A DNA stretch of 64,000 nucleotides, from contig OY755171.1 of assembly GCA_963576735.1 (NCBI GenBank), positions 2,418,001 to 2,482,000 of the forward strand, written 5' to 3'. Made by a program: the position numbers and the translations under genes. Of the stretch, positions 10,261-21,574 are shown piece after piece. The notes under the pieces were generated by a model. That model saw only the letters and a program-made list of their open reading frames with translations. It had not been told where the DNA came from and made no database searches. Position 1 is the first letter of the stretch; the number at the start of each line of letters is the position of its first letter. Source of the DNA: Bedellia somnulentella. Lineage: Eukaryota > Arthropoda > Insecta > Lepidoptera > Bedelliidae.

Positions 10261-10632
10261 CCGTGCATGCAACCGTGATAGCCCAGTGGGTAGAACACTC
10301 GGTTATCGTGCAAACGACTAGTGTTCAAATCCTGGGTGGGGCCTACACCAATTTGTCTTTTCTAAAGACATATGTGTGGTTAATTTATCATGATTGTTAA
10401 CGGTGAGGGAAAACATCGTGAGGAAACCCACATGGCTGAGTTGTACTTAGTCATGTGACAGTGTATTCGTACAAATCGGCGATAGGCCTGCGCCCTATCA
10501 CGTGAGTACACTGTCCATGCAAAACGTGGGTACTCTGAACACCAGGTGACAAAGTCACGTGATGTTCAGAAGTATTAGTACCTCTGCCAACCCCTTCGGG
10601 GATATTCGGCGTGAACGTTTATGTTATGTTAT
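10261..10632 (+). repeat. SINE-A full-length copy with target duplication
   Basis: The 372-bp copy is bracketed by ATATTAAACTA at 10250-10260 and 10633-10643, a perfect 11-bp duplication. Head ACCGTGATAGCCCAGTGGGT (A box), GTGTTCAAATCCTGGG (B box), GATAGGCCTG and CACCAGGTGACAAAGTCACG in the body, TTATG tail. The duplication proves insertion by target-primed reverse transcription, and the A and B boxes indicate a pol III promoter. Confidence 0.95.
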
Positions 10633-10643
10633 ATATTAAACTA

Positions 10644-12137
10644 TACTTACAGTTTAAAGTCTTTGTTTGGCGCAGTGATCAAGTAGAACATTGTCAAGTG
10701 TCGCATGTTGTAATCGAACACACAATTGAGGAGTAATCAGCGGAAATCTAAACAAAAAAAATTTTATAGCGCGACTTAAAGCTTAAGACCGACTGCATAG
10801 ATGGTAAGAAGAGTGAAGTTTACCTAAATCGCTCAGCTCAATTCATTTTAAGTAAGTAAGTAATGATACCAAAAAGGTCTTGGCTCAGCGTAAAATGTAC
10901 CCAGCACAAGTCTCGCAGGACACAAACGCTGAGTACGCTGGTTTTCACCCAACACCTCATTTCAATCGCACTTTGCATTTAAATCCTTGTATTAAAAGAA
11001 CACACGTAGAAATATTCAACAATAATTTGCAAATAAGCAAAATGAAAAAACAGTTACAAACTAATATTGCATTCCAAATTAGAAAATTTATAGAGTAATG
11101 AAATCAAAAATATCTGTTTTTTTTGGAAGTTTAGCAATAAGGGAAAGGAAATGTAAATGAAATCTATGATCAAATTTTATTCAAATAATGAATTCTTCAA
11201 AGCAATAACTGTTTGCAGCAGTTCTGCATTATTCCAACTAAGAATGTAATTTCGATTCCGACGGTATACCGATCGGCTCGAAGGGTCTCATTAAAAACGA
11301 TATAAAATAAGGTCGAATTTGATACTGACTTCAGTAAATCCCGGATGCGAGGATTACTGGCCTACCCACAATACATCATTATTAAATTTTAACGTAATGT
11401 TTCTTCGGAATTACTGTTATCCTTTTCATTACAAGGTAGGTATATGATTTCATCTTTATGATGTTTGGGTTGTAATATGCTTAAGCGGGAGCCTTAAAAA
11501 ATTAGTAAAATCGAATGAATTGAATGAATGAAATGAGTAATTTTGTCCTTAAGCGTTTTTAAATGCCACTAAATTATTTAAGACATGTGGATTTGTAAGT
11601 ATCCAATTGTGCCTAAGTTGCAAAATCTTTTCTTATTATATGGTTTATTGGTAATTTGTTGTAAGTGTAACCGTTTATTTGAAGAAATAGCGGATAGTCT
11701 ATTAGAAAGTGATTTACTTAGTTACCTGTTGCGAGACTAAAGGAAGAATACCGTCCGTATAATAGTATAGAATATATAGAATAGTTCCGTCGATAAAAGC
11801 TAATTCGTTTTAAGATTTAAATTCCATAAATTCTCTGGCGTATTTAAAGCAAGTGTTTTACTCAGAATGGCCTTTTCAAGTTCTTAATTTGATGTCAAAC
11901 AAAGCCAAGTGTCTTCGATAACAGTTTCCAATGAATAATTCCAATTTCCAGAGGAATTCTGGGAATCAAAATATCTCATTTCACTCTCTCAACTTAGGCA
12001 TTGTTATAATTCCAAATTGGTTTCGGTATTAGGACTACGTGAGGTTACAGTGACTATACGTATACCAGACAAGGTTCGTTAAAAAGTGAATGCCTTCTCT
12101 AATAGTCGGTTTTAAACGACTACGACTGACTACGAAA
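10644..12137. other. Long stretch without recognisable genes
   Basis: AT-rich, with one 72-codon ORF (10880-11098) that has no recognisable motif and no splice context. No repeat of the window recurs here until the MITE-C fragment at 12138. It may be intronic. Confidence 0.45.
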
Positions 12138-12465
12138 AGAGGCTTTGCACGAGCGCTATTTTATCGTCACGATATAAAGAGATGGCTGTTTTATACCACG
12201 CAATACATACATACATACATATACTCACGGCTATAATTCCCTAGAAGGGGTAGTCAGAGCCAAGGAATTATAAATTCCTCAGCCACTTTTGGAAGTTGAG
12301 TGAGGAAAAGGCGGCGGTAAAATAAAAGTTTTTGGTGATGGGTCTCCAACCGCATCGCCCAAAAATCCAATAAAAAGTCCAAATACCCTTAGTCGCCTCT
12401 TACGACACCCGTGGGTAGAAAGGGAAGGAATATCTAGATAAAACGTCGCTCGTACTAGGTACTAG
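12138..12465 (-). mobile_element. MITE-C copy split by a SINE-B
   Basis: The left piece (12138-12207) reads GCACGAGCGCTATTTTATCG to TTTATACCACGCA. The right piece (12433-12465) reads TCTAGATAAAACGTCGCTCG to the inverted terminus. Joined in order they give one reverse-strand MITE-C, so the SINE-B between them is the younger insertion. Confidence 0.75.
12208..12432 (-). repeat. SINE-B inserted in MITE-C
   Basis: Starts with a CATA run and ACTCACGGCTATAATTCCC. It stops at CACCCGTGGGTAGAAAGGG, so about 25 bases of the 5' end are missing, as expected of 5'-truncated retroposition. Confidence 0.85.
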
Positions 12466-12549
12466 CTATGCTGAGGTGTTTATCAAGTAATTTTTCTTAC
12501 AAGAAAGATAATACCTTAAAATGAACCATACAGAATTACAGAAAAATAG

Positions 12550-12796
12550 CCGTGTAGTGCCGGCTTAGAATTTCGCTATCCCTTTCTACCCACGGGTGTC
12601 TTAAGACGTGACTAAGGGTATTGGGGGTTTTAATTGGATTTTTGGGCGATGCAATTGGAGACCCAGCACCTAAAACCTTTATTTTACCATCTTTTCCCCA
12701 CTCAACTATCAAAAGTGGCTGAGGAATTTATAATTCCTTAGCTCTGGCTACCCCTTCTAGGGAAAAATAGCCGTGAGTATATGTATGTATGTATCT
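12550..12796 (+). repeat. SINE-B full-length copy with target duplication
   Basis: AGAAAAATAG is found at 12540-12549 and 12797-12806, a perfect 10-bp duplication. This copy fixes the family limits: 5' CCGTGTAGTGCCGGCTTAG, 3' GCCGTGAGTATATG plus GTAT units, 247 bp in all. Confidence 0.95.
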
Positions 12797-12806
12797 AGAA
12801 AAATAG

Positions 12807-13201
12807 TATCGATCGCCGATTTGACATAGCACTGAAGTTTCATTTCAATGCATCAATATTTTGATACATGCCATTTATGCTATACACCTACATGCTATAT
12901 GTAAAATATTTCTAACCGTAAATTTAAGAAGACAGGTGGTGGTTAATGGTTGCTTGTGACTTTAAATGCACATGGCTCCATCCATTACCGATGACAGCGA
13001 CCAATCACATCCATCATTAAATAGAAGGAACCGAGGTATAAGGATGACACGGGACTGGAACTCATGTCTTGAACATTTCATGTGCTATATTATTCATTGA
13101 ATATTTTATTCCAATATTGAATAGACTACTAAATATTCATATAATGTCTTGACTATATTTTGATAAAGGTTTAATTTCAAAACTATGGCAACTCCAACTT
13201 G
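12807..13201. other. No recognisable feature
   Basis: AT-rich, no ORF of note and no sequence that recurs in the window. Confidence 0.4.
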
Positions 13202-13336
13202 CCAGCAAGAGCTACCTTGTAACTAGATATCGCATGGTATGAAACAGCCATCTCTTTCACACTTACGTAGTATCGTATACTGTCATCTCATTCTGACCGA
13301 TTTTGTGACGGTAAAGTAGCGATCGTGCTAAGCCTC
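13202..13336 (+). mobile_element. MITE-C copy
   Basis: GCCAGCAAGAGCTACC at the left and GTAGCGATCGTGCTAAGCC at the right are diverged inverted ends. The core AACTAGATATCGCATGGTAT and ACGTAGTATCGTATACTG matches the other copies. Confidence 0.7.
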
Positions 13337-13571
13337 CAGCTCTTTTTATAATATATCTTTTGCTACTTATTTATCGGATTTAATAAATTAAGCTAGTATT
13401 TATAATACAAATTGCAATATTCCAAATGTTTTTTTAATTATTCCATTAATGAGCAAACCGTTTTATATGAAATGTCGAGCTTTGCTTCAGGTTTTGGTAT
13501 TCTCATAATGAATGTTTCCAAATTAATTTCGAATAGCTATTTAATGAAAATTCCTTTTCATATTTGTTATG

Positions 13572-13795
13572 TGTGTAGTGCCGGCTTAGAATGTCACTAC
13601 CCCTTTCTATCCACGGGTGTCGTAAGAGGCGACTAACGGCATGGGGAGTTTTTGGGCGATGCGGTTAGAGACCAACGATACTTTAGTTCTTCCATCTGCT
13701 CCCCTATCAACCTCCAAATGTGGCTTAGGAGTTTCTAGCTCTGAAGCTCTGGCTACCCCTTTTAGGGATTTATGGCCTTGAGTATCCAGAATGTA
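13572..13795 (+). repeat. SINE-B copy, tail decayed
   Basis: Full order present from TGTGTAGTGCCGGCTTAGAA through GGGCGATGCGGTTAGAGACC to TTTAGGGATTTATGGCC. The TATG tail is replaced by a diverged sequence. Confidence 0.85.
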
Positions 13796-13972
13796 TGTTC
13801 TAGGAACTGCGGTTATTTTAGTGTTTCCATTTCCACTCTTCACAATCTGTGACTTGAATTTAGAAATGCCAGCATATTTTATATTAAGGCTATGCAAATA
13901 AACTATGTTTGACTGGGCATGCATATCATGTTTTTTTTTTGCAATAATACACGTTGGTTACGAACAGGAGAA

Positions 13973-14375
13973 CATAACATAACATAACATAACATAAACG
14001 CTCACGCCGAATATCCCCGAAGGGGTTGGCAGAGGTACTAATACTTCTGAACATCACGTGACTTTGTCACCTGGTTTTCAGAGTACCCACGTTTTGCATG
14101 GACAGTGTACTCACGTGATAGGGGGCAGGCCTATCGAACGTTTGTTACGTTTGATAGGCCTGCCGTTTTGTACGAATACACTGTCACATGACTAAGTACA
14201 ACTCAGCCATGTGGGTTTCCTCACGATGTTTTCCGTCACCGTTAACAACCATGATAAATTAACCACACATATGTCTTCAGAAAAGACAAATTGGTGTAGG
14301 CCCGACCCAGGATTTGAACACTAGTCGTTTGCACGGTAACCGAGTGTTCTACCCACTGGGCTATCACGGTTGCCA
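13973..14375 (-). repeat. SINE-A full-length copy with internal palindrome
   Basis: AACAGGAGAA at 13963-13972 and 14376-14385 is a perfect 10-bp target duplication. Head at the right, TTATG tail (as CATAA units) at the left. Near 14127-14166 the usual GGCAGGCCTATC is followed, after about 17 bases, by its own complement GATAGGCCTGCC, a short foldback not present in other copies. Confidence 0.95.
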
Positions 14376-14472
14376 AACAGGAGAAACAGAGAAATAGTAC
14401 TTTAAAACGTATAGTATTAAAAAAACCAAACCACGCTCAAAATTATCCAGCACAGCTCAAATAACAGGAATT

Positions 14473-14955
14473 GCAGGCTTAGAATAGCGCTACCTCATTT
14501 CTTCCCATGGGTGATCGTAAGAAGCGACTAAACTTAAAAGTGTTGTAGGGCGATGCGGTTAGAGACCCATCACCAAGAACATTTTTTCAATTTTTTCCCC
14601 ACATAAACATATATAAACATAAACGTTCACGCCGTTTATCCCCGAAGGGGTTGGCAGAGGTACCAATACGTCTGAACTCACATGGCAAGCGCCATCTAGT
14701 TTCCAGAGAAGGTACCCACGTTTTGCTTAGACAGTGTACTCACGTGATAGGGGGCAGGCCTATCGCCGTTTTGTACGAATACACTGTCACATGACTAAGT
14801 ACAACTCAGCCATGTGGGTTTCCTCACGATGTTTTCCCTCACCGTTAGCAACCATGATAAATTTTTCCCCACATAACATGCAAATGTGGCTGAGGATTTT
14901 CTTATTGTGAAGCTGTGGCTACGCCTTCTCGAGATTTATATCCGTGAGTATATGG
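14473..14955 (+). repeat. SINE-B copy interrupted by SINE-A
   Basis: The first part ends in TTTTTTCCCCACATAA at 14606. The copy resumes with the same bases at 14862 and runs to ATTTATATCCGTGAGTATAT. The region between is a younger SINE-A. Confidence 0.85.
14607..14861 (-). repeat. SINE-A, 5'-truncated, inserted in SINE-B
   Basis: The 255-bp copy lacks the tRNA-like head and is bracketed by TTTTTCCCCACATAA (14592-14606 and 14862-14876), a perfect 15-bp duplication. Truncation at 5' plus a target duplication is the classic outcome of target-primed reverse transcription. It belongs to subfamily A2 (CGCCATCTAGTTTCCAG). Confidence 0.95.
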
Positions 14956-15039
14956 ATGTCCTGGAAAAACGAAGCAAATTGCATCATGGGAACCTTAGAT
15001 TATTTGTTACAATTTCAAGTTCCTAAATCACGATTTTCT

Positions 15040-15205
15040 TAGAATAACACTATACCATTTGTTCCCACGGGAGTCATAAACTGAGACATGGGTTTTGGGG
15101 CTTTTTAAGTTATTCCTGGACGATGTTGCTTCCTTTATTTTAAGAACTTTTCCTCATTGAACTTCCAAACGAGACTCAAGAATTGCAATTTCTGACATTT
15201 TAGAT
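15040..15205 (+). repeat. SINE-B, strongly decayed
   Basis: CTTAGAATAACACTATACC, GGGGCTTTTTAAG, CCTGGACGATG and AACTTCCAAACGAGACTC follow SINE-B order with many changes. Confidence 0.6.
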
Positions 15206-16780
15206 ATTCCTTTTTGGTATTTCTTGTAACCAGTAAAGGTGGAGTTCAAAACTTAAGAATGAACAAAAAAAATGAGCTCAAAAGTATGAGCTCCATTTGT
15301 TTAGCGCTATGATTTCAAATACTAAATTAAGAAGCTTCGGAAACTTTTCAGCCATAAGTAATAAGTGGGCAAAATATGGTGAAATAAAGTAACGCTAAAA
15401 TAGATATTTCACATTATTCTATGACCAATGAACTTAAAACAATTTTAAAATAAACTGTCAAGACAGACATTCCGGGTTTTTAAAGACATGTAATTCGTAA
15501 TTCCACTTTATCTTGTTTGACAGTGCACGCGCGAAATGACATTGTACTGAAATGACGCTAAACCGCGTTTGTAACCCCAGAGGATGCCAAGAGAGTAGTG
15601 ATGTACATATAGTGGTAGTAATATAGTATGTATGTATAGTTGTGTCTGCGGTGCGCGATTATATTCGGATAGAAATACCTCGATGACGTCATACTTGCAC
15701 ACATCGATACGTATTTGTAGTTCGGAGTGTTACTATTGTATTTACTATGTTTGTTTGTTCTGGATCTTTGAAAGTAATGGTAGAATGGGTTTTTGGTTAT
15801 TGCAGGAGTTGTAAAAGTGGATAAGGGTTGCGACTGCGAACTACATTTTATTTAAGTTTGTATAGCATTACAACGCCCCTACAGAAAGCTTATGGTGGTG
15901 ATGGACAGGTCAGACTTAAAAGACGGGTTCTGGTATAAAGTCTTCTAAGTAGTAATACCCTGCTATATTTGGTCTATTAAATTATTTTGAACTTAAAGAT
16001 TGCTGCTCTCGTAAGTTGTATATGTATTTTAGTATAAGGGTCTAACGACAATAACCTGATAGCTTAAAATATCAATTTACAGCATGTAGAGTCCAAAGTT
16101 CAGACGGCTTTAATGGTTAACTCATATAACCACAAACATTCCTGTGCTTGGCTTCCACATCAAATTGGCCTTTACCACTCTACCTAGGTATAAAAAAATA
16201 TCAAATTGAAACGGTACTGTTCATGCTACATCTAACTACTATTAAACTTTTAACGAATTGCTAAAATAACCAAGTTATTCAGAATATTATAGCACATAAA
16301 AGTGGTTTAGCAAATCTAATTCAAAATTGATAAGCTACTGAACGCTTATTGCTACAATGGAATGTGACGTGGGAAGTAGATATTAAGAAATGGGTTTTTA
16401 TCTTGAGTATGAGGCATATTTTTATCCTAAATCATTCATCGGAATGCAGCGGTACAAACATTAAGGTTCGTTTTACTTGTTACCAATTTTCGCGCCTCTA
16501 CGCTATATTTTTAAAATACCATTTATTGTTACCTGTAGATGTCTCAACTCTTAAATCAATAAAAATATCATTTCAAAGTCAAAGTCCATTCCGATTCATA
16601 TGAGATCTTTGCAAATACTAAGTGGATGTCAAATTTTAAATTTAACATGTCAACTGTATACATTTAACAAAGAAACACTTGCCGTTGAGTTATGAAACTC
16701 AAGATCTCTACAATACAATAAAAGCATACAGGTGCAGTCTACATCGTGTTGTATTAGTACAACAATATGCGTATAAGAAG
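15206..16780. other. Long stretch without recognisable genes
   Basis: No window repeat is detected. 15515-15720 is less AT-rich and contains TGACGTCA (a CRE-like palindrome), but there is no ORF or promoter context to interpret it. An ORF at 16349-16603 has no recognisable motif. Confidence 0.4.
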
Positions 16781-16789
16781 CACAGTATC

Positions 16790-17296
16790 GAATGGCGCGG
16801 GTTTCAGAGGCACGTGCGAGTGTTTGCGTTGCGCCCGCGTCCTCACTCGCGCTCGGGAGGCGGCGGTCCCCACACTAGTACGATTATGAGATTATAACCC
16901 GTTTCTTTACGTTTTTGGATATAAATATTGATCACGGGATCAGTTTTATTGTATAGTTTTGTGATCAGTGGTGGTTTTCGGTAAAGATATGCAGTTGATC
17001 AAAAGTTTGTGTTTGCAAAATGTGGAATAAAAATACATAATAGTAAACATCCCGGTGGATTTCGTATTCTGTAATTAAATATTTTATTAGTATTTACTCA
17101 ATTATAGAACCAACAACAATCATATAAAGAGATACCGATTGTTGAACAAACACAAATATAAACTCAAAAATGTCTCGTAAGATATGTTAAATAATAACTA
17201 ATATTCTGGTGACATATGTATTTGAATTCCGTCAGCTGCTTAAGAACCGACTATATTTCTGTTCTGTTAGCAATAATAACGACACAGATATAAATA
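16790..17296 (+). promoter_or_regulatory. Possible promoter: CpG-rich block and TATA box
   Basis: 16795-16870 is strikingly CpG-rich (GCGTTGCGCCCGCGTCCTCA) in otherwise AT-rich DNA. A TATAAATA box lies at 17289-17296, 270 bp upstream of a GC-rich open frame at 17564. Together they suggest the 5' region of a host gene on the plus strand. No conserved initiator at the expected distance from the TATA box was found. Confidence 0.3.
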
Positions 17297-17563
17297 GGTT
17301 GCGTATAAGTGTAACACAAATAGGCGCGTATAGTGAGTGCTTACAAAGATACGAGTGTTTGTTCAGTGATAGATAATAATGGAGGTTTGGAGAACGTAGC
17401 GCCGGTCGTATCGCAGAGCACGTGCTCGATAGTGCTGTGATCGGAAAGCTGTGTTTGGTGTGATAGTGGTTGGTATTGTGCGTTGTGGCGCAGATATGTT
17501 AAGTGATAGTGGTTTAGAGAGAGGGCCGCAACAACGGAGGCTCTCAGGTGTCTTCGGAGTTCG

Positions 17564-17745
17564 ATGCTGTCGTGGGGCGCGAGTAAGGAGCAGGCGAGGG
17601 TACCGAGGCCGCCGCCGCCGCCCCAGCCGCCACTGGACTCCAGCGACGAGGACGCTCCAAGATCCTCGGTCAACTGTACCTCCACGGCTTGGAGACGACA
17701 GGCCATCCGGGTCCGGAAAAATAAAGTTACTTTTAGAGTTCCTAG
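17564..17745 (+). CDS. Candidate first coding exon, product not recognised
   Basis: The ATG at 17564 opens a frame that begins MLSWGASKEQARV, then a proline run, then LDSSDEDAP and a basic stretch around RRQAIRVRKNK. The region 17395-17720 is the longest GC-rich block in the window. A proline-rich, then acidic, then basic order and mostly G/C third positions in the first half favour this frame over the overlapping frame that starts at 17451. A possible splice donor, CCTAG followed by GTTTGT, ends the exon at 17745, and the frame stays open for about 100 bases beyond. The start context has T at -3, which is poor. I do not recognise the protein. A non-coding first exon or a CpG-island remnant are alternatives. 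Confidence 0.3.
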
Positions 17746-17850
17746 GTTTGTTTTTCAAGAATTCCGTTTACTTATCACAGATCATTGTGAGATATACGTA
17801 CAGATAACAGCACTCAATAGTTTTTATACTTGTCTTCGTATTTGATATCG

Positions 17851-18962
17851 TTATTTGCGTATGAGTAACACATCTCTGTCTCGCTATTTTCTAGACATCG
17901 TTTAGTTATTGCATTCGATTCGTTCCATGAAGTTCACGCTTTTATTCGATTCAACAATTTCGTGCAACGTGTAAATTGTATGTATATTTGTACTGTTTTG
18001 TCGGTTGGTTTATTTAGTGCAAGTATAGTGGCGGTGTACCGTGAACCGAAACTCTACTGAACCTATTCCGCGCCAGTATATTGTTAGACAATTTGGGTCA
18101 ATCAATGAACAGTCGACGTCATTCGCTCACCTCTTCCGTCCAACTATTTTAATTTCGAACCAATCACGCGTCTGCCGGCCTCCGGAAAACCGATGTAAAA
18201 CTCTAATGAATAGTAGGTTTGGAATGGTTCGATTAGTTTGGGAGTTATCGAACTAGGAAATGTGAAAATGTAGAAGTGCCTATTATCTCCGAAACAAACA
18301 CGTCAAAAGACTTAGTCATTTTCGTACCATGTTATTACCTACTATTTAAGTTTCTGTTTTTTAAAAAGCCTATTTTTTCCGTTGTTTTTAAGTATCTATT
18401 TAAGCTTTTGTATGTATGGGTAGATACTCGTATCAATAACCAATTCAAACGATGCTCCCAAGAATATTCTTTCTTATTATTTTTTCTTTTTCAGTCATTT
18501 AATACAAGACAAATAGGACTTTCATTGTTAAGGAAACTGCCAAGTAAATCAGCGCATATTTCAGCGAATAAATAGAACAGAAGACAATTAAAATTATTTT
18601 TTACGAGCTTTTAATCATGGGAAGAATCGTTTTTGTTCTATTCGAACCCAGCTTACATACACACAATAGTAAGTGATAGTAAAACGTTTAAATAGTTAAT
18701 ACGAGTGTGGTAAGGCAAACTTCGTCGGTGGTACAAACAATAGGCATCCGGCGTTTTAAAGGTGTTAGTATGCCAGCCACGTACCGCCGCGCAAACATCT
18801 ATTACCACTGATACAGCGCTCACATTATATATGATATCACGACGGTTTCCTGTGTGCTTAGATCTGTTTTCTGGTCTTGAATAATATGACCATTTGTTAT
18901 GTTTTGGAAGCAAAATTGTAGCCGATATAATTTAGTTAAATTTTAAGACATCAGTTGCCGAT
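17851..18962. other. No recognisable gene, possibly intron
   Basis: Moderately AT-rich. ORFs at 18041-18256 and 18276-18575 show no motif. If the exon call at 17564 is right, this would be the first intron. Confidence 0.35.
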
Positions 18963-19165
18963 TACATATACTCATGTTTCAAGGCTTACACATGCCCCAT
19001 TAAGGTATGAATGACTATGGCCAATCACCTGTATGGGGCATGTTTGAGCCTTAAGATAGGAGTATATTATATTGGCAAGTACCACTCTTCACCCCGGGGA
19101 TGGAATCGCAGACCTCCAGATTAAAAGCCGAGCCCTTTACCGCTAGACCACGGAGGCAGTGGGCG
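18963..19165 (-). repeat. SINE-E, tRNA-derived, with 3' hairpin
   Basis: On the reverse strand the head has TGGTCTAGCGG (A box, 19140-19150) and GCGATTCCATCC (B-box-like, 19098-19109). The 3' part forms a hairpin with arms 18968-19000 and 19033-19066 (ATGGGGCATGT against ACATGCCCCAT) and ends ATGAGTATATGTAAT. That end resembles the tails of SINE-B and LINE-1. Only one copy is seen. Confidence 0.6.
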
Positions 19166-19169
19166 TAGC

Positions 19170-19216
19170 AATGTGGTATTGACATAGAATAACGCTACCC
19201 CATCTTTTCCCGTGGG
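19170..19216 (+). repeat. SINE-B 5' fragment
   Basis: GACATAGAATAACGCTACCC and TTTTCCCGTGGGTGC match the first 45 bases of SINE-B after its head. The rest is missing. Confidence 0.6.
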
Positions 19217-19607
19217 TGCAATAGGATTCGAAAGTTATATTTATTTCTTTTTTATATGATATTTATGAAAGGGAGGGGCGTTATTGAATTGCCATCAGTA
19301 CAGCGAAGGTAGGATGATATATAATTTGATCAAGTAGGATCAGCCAGAAATACTTATCACTAATTTGTACAACCCAGAAAAATATCTATAAGGTTTTCTT
19401 GCATTAGTGGTTTAACCTATATTTAACATACCTTGCTGATCAAATTTTATGTTATTTAATAAGTGTACATAAATAAATATTCTCCGCGTCCGCGTGGACT
19501 TCATTTTTTGCATCCAGTTTACATAATACCAAAATACCGAAACACTATCACAACTTCTGTTTTTTATATTTATAATCCCGCGGGCATTGTAAATGACATA
19601 AAGGACA
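19217..19607. other. No recognisable feature
   Basis: AT-rich filler between two SINE-B fragments. They could be halves of one old element separated by about 390 bp of inserted DNA. Confidence 0.35.
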
Positions 19608-19768
19608 TTGAGGCTTTTTAAGTGATTGTTGGGCGATGCAGTTTGTGACCCATCACTAACAACCTTTATTAACCTATCTTTTATCAATATATTTCCATTC
19701 CAAAATTGGATGAAGAATCTCCGAAGCTATGGCTACCCTTTTATGGAATTTATGGTTGTTAGCATATA
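19608..19768 (+). repeat. SINE-B 3' two-thirds, decayed
   Basis: GGCTTTTTAAGTGATTGTTG, GGGCGATGCAG, CATCACTAACAACC and GCTATGGCTACCC in order. The tail is diverged. Confidence 0.7.
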
Positions 19769-19776
19769 TTCATGAA

Positions 19777-20518
19777 CTAGCGACCCGCCCCGGCTTCGCA
19801 CGGGTGCAATGCTACTAATATAATAATAATAATAAAAATTAAAAGATATTCAACAACAAAAGATACTTATTCTATTCAGTTTAATTAATTCTTGATATTT
19901 TCCTCGCTGGAGAGCTCCGATAAACATGACGACGATAGACATGACGCGCTATTTATAGGCACGCGCCGCCCGGCGCAAACAACTACGACCCTGCATTTTA
20001 AATTTGTAATATCTTCGGTAATATTCACTTAAATTACATGCTGTGAAAAGCATATTGATCTATAATAAATGCACAATTTATTTAAGGTACTTAATTGGAT
20101 AAGGATTAATGCTGTATTGTTTAAAATCACTTCGTAAATAACAATTTTTTAGTAAAGAATAAAAATGGTTATGCTGGGTTATCCCTAAGAGATAGACATA
20201 TACCATTGCGAACTATTTTGATGAACTTTTTAAGGTGAACAATACTGTAGTACATTATTTTGGTCTATCTCGTAGGGTTCAGCCAGCGTTTGCAATATAA
20301 GCGCAAAAAACGTGCTTATTTACGACATCACATTAGAAACCTTTAAATTTATCAGTGTTTCTCTACTATATTATGCATTTATTATACATACAAACCTTCC
20401 TTAAGAATCACTCTATCTATTAAAAAAAACCGCATCAAAATCCGTTGCGTAGTTTTAAAGATCTAAGCATACATACGGACATACAGCGAAAGCGACTTTG
20501 TTTTATACTATGTATTGA
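19777..20518 (-). mobile_element. Non-autonomous Helitron H1a
   Basis: On the reverse strand it starts TCAATACATAGTATAAAAC and ends CCCGTGCGAAGCCGGGGCGG then GTCGCTAG. It is flanked by A at 19776 and T at 20519. TC at 5', a short CCCG...CGGG hairpin near the 3' end, CTAG at the end and insertion between A and T are all Helitron hallmarks. Length 742 bp with no coding capacity. A second copy of the same length at 50875-51616 shows no difference on reading. Confidence 0.9.
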
Positions 20519-21574
20519 TGATTGATAGATGGATTTCATAAATTCAATCGCACCAAGTTTTATTATAAAATGTAAAAAAAACTCTATATTAACTTTCATT
20601 TGCTATATCAACCCGTTAGGGGTTGAGTTCCAAAAATTCCTTTTTAATTGTTCATAAGAATCATGAAACAAATATACCAAGTTTTTATGTTCAGAAATGA
20701 GAATATCTTTAGTAAGTACAGATACGGATAGTAGTTTGGCGCTGCGGCGACGGCCCGGTGCTGCCCCCTACACTGACCGTTGGTGATAGTGGGAGAGCTT
20801 GCAGCGATTGCTCGGCAATATAGGGATGCTTAGTGGTGGATCTCCTTCCAAAATAATCGCTAAATTGAAGGGATAGTGCTTGTTATTATTATATATAGTG
20901 TTATTTTAAGCTAACAAAACATTTTTTTACAAAATGCTTGAATTACCTGAGATACGAACCCGGGACGATTGATTCATAATAGTTCTAATTAAATATTCAT
21001 AGTAGTTAGTTATACCGCTACGCCACGGAGACGTTACCGGGGCGGTGTCAAATTTTTATTACGCTTTATTTCATATTAGTCTTACTATTGATAAACAAAT
21101 TTGTCATTTAAATTGATGAAACCCCTTCATCTTTCCAAAATGAACATTAACAAAGTGTCTGATGTGAATTCCATCGATGATAAAAATAATCGCTGCAATA
21201 TTTTGAGCCATATATGAGTTAAGGTTTTTTGATGTTCCTATGAGAACTCTTGCGGATTCCTTAGTTTCAAGGAATCGTCGTCGTTTCATTTAGCTTCTAA
21301 ATTTACATGTTAATATTCGTTTGCAATATAAGTAGATGTAAAAAAAAAAGTATACGATAAAAAAATAGTACATTATCCCTCGGGAGTTCCTTATTTTCGG
21401 GGATCCATTACCGTACCATTAAGCTTCTAAATTTTGATTTTTATATTAGTTTACAATATTTTACGTTGTTTTAAACGATGCACATGCACAGCGCCATCTC
21501 CAATGCATTTAGTAAGCAAACAATATTTTTGATTTCCCATGGGAACATATTTTTTCCGGGATGAAAATTACCCT
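20519..21574. other. Unassigned, with Helitron-like interior pieces
   Basis: CAACCCGTTAGGGGTTGAGT near 20610 and the block at 21361-21420 resemble interiors of small insect Helitrons. GC-richer sequence at 20740-20800 matches nothing I know. No intact gene. Confidence 0.35.
20951..21025 (-). repeat. tRNA-like SINE head or tRNA relic
   Basis: On the reverse strand TGGCGTAGCGGT (21014-21025) is a good A box and GGGTTCGTATC (20951-20961) a near-perfect B box. The region between holds two similar copies of a segment (CTACTATGAAT and CTATTATGAATC), so the anticodon arm is expanded and no normal cloverleaf can form. Confidence 0.45.

Noticed and set aside
17341..17758. Reverse-strand ORFs of 121 and 131 codons in the GC-rich island
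   Set aside because: High GC lowers stop frequency on both strands. The reverse frames lack start context and plausible composition compared with the plus frame at 17564.
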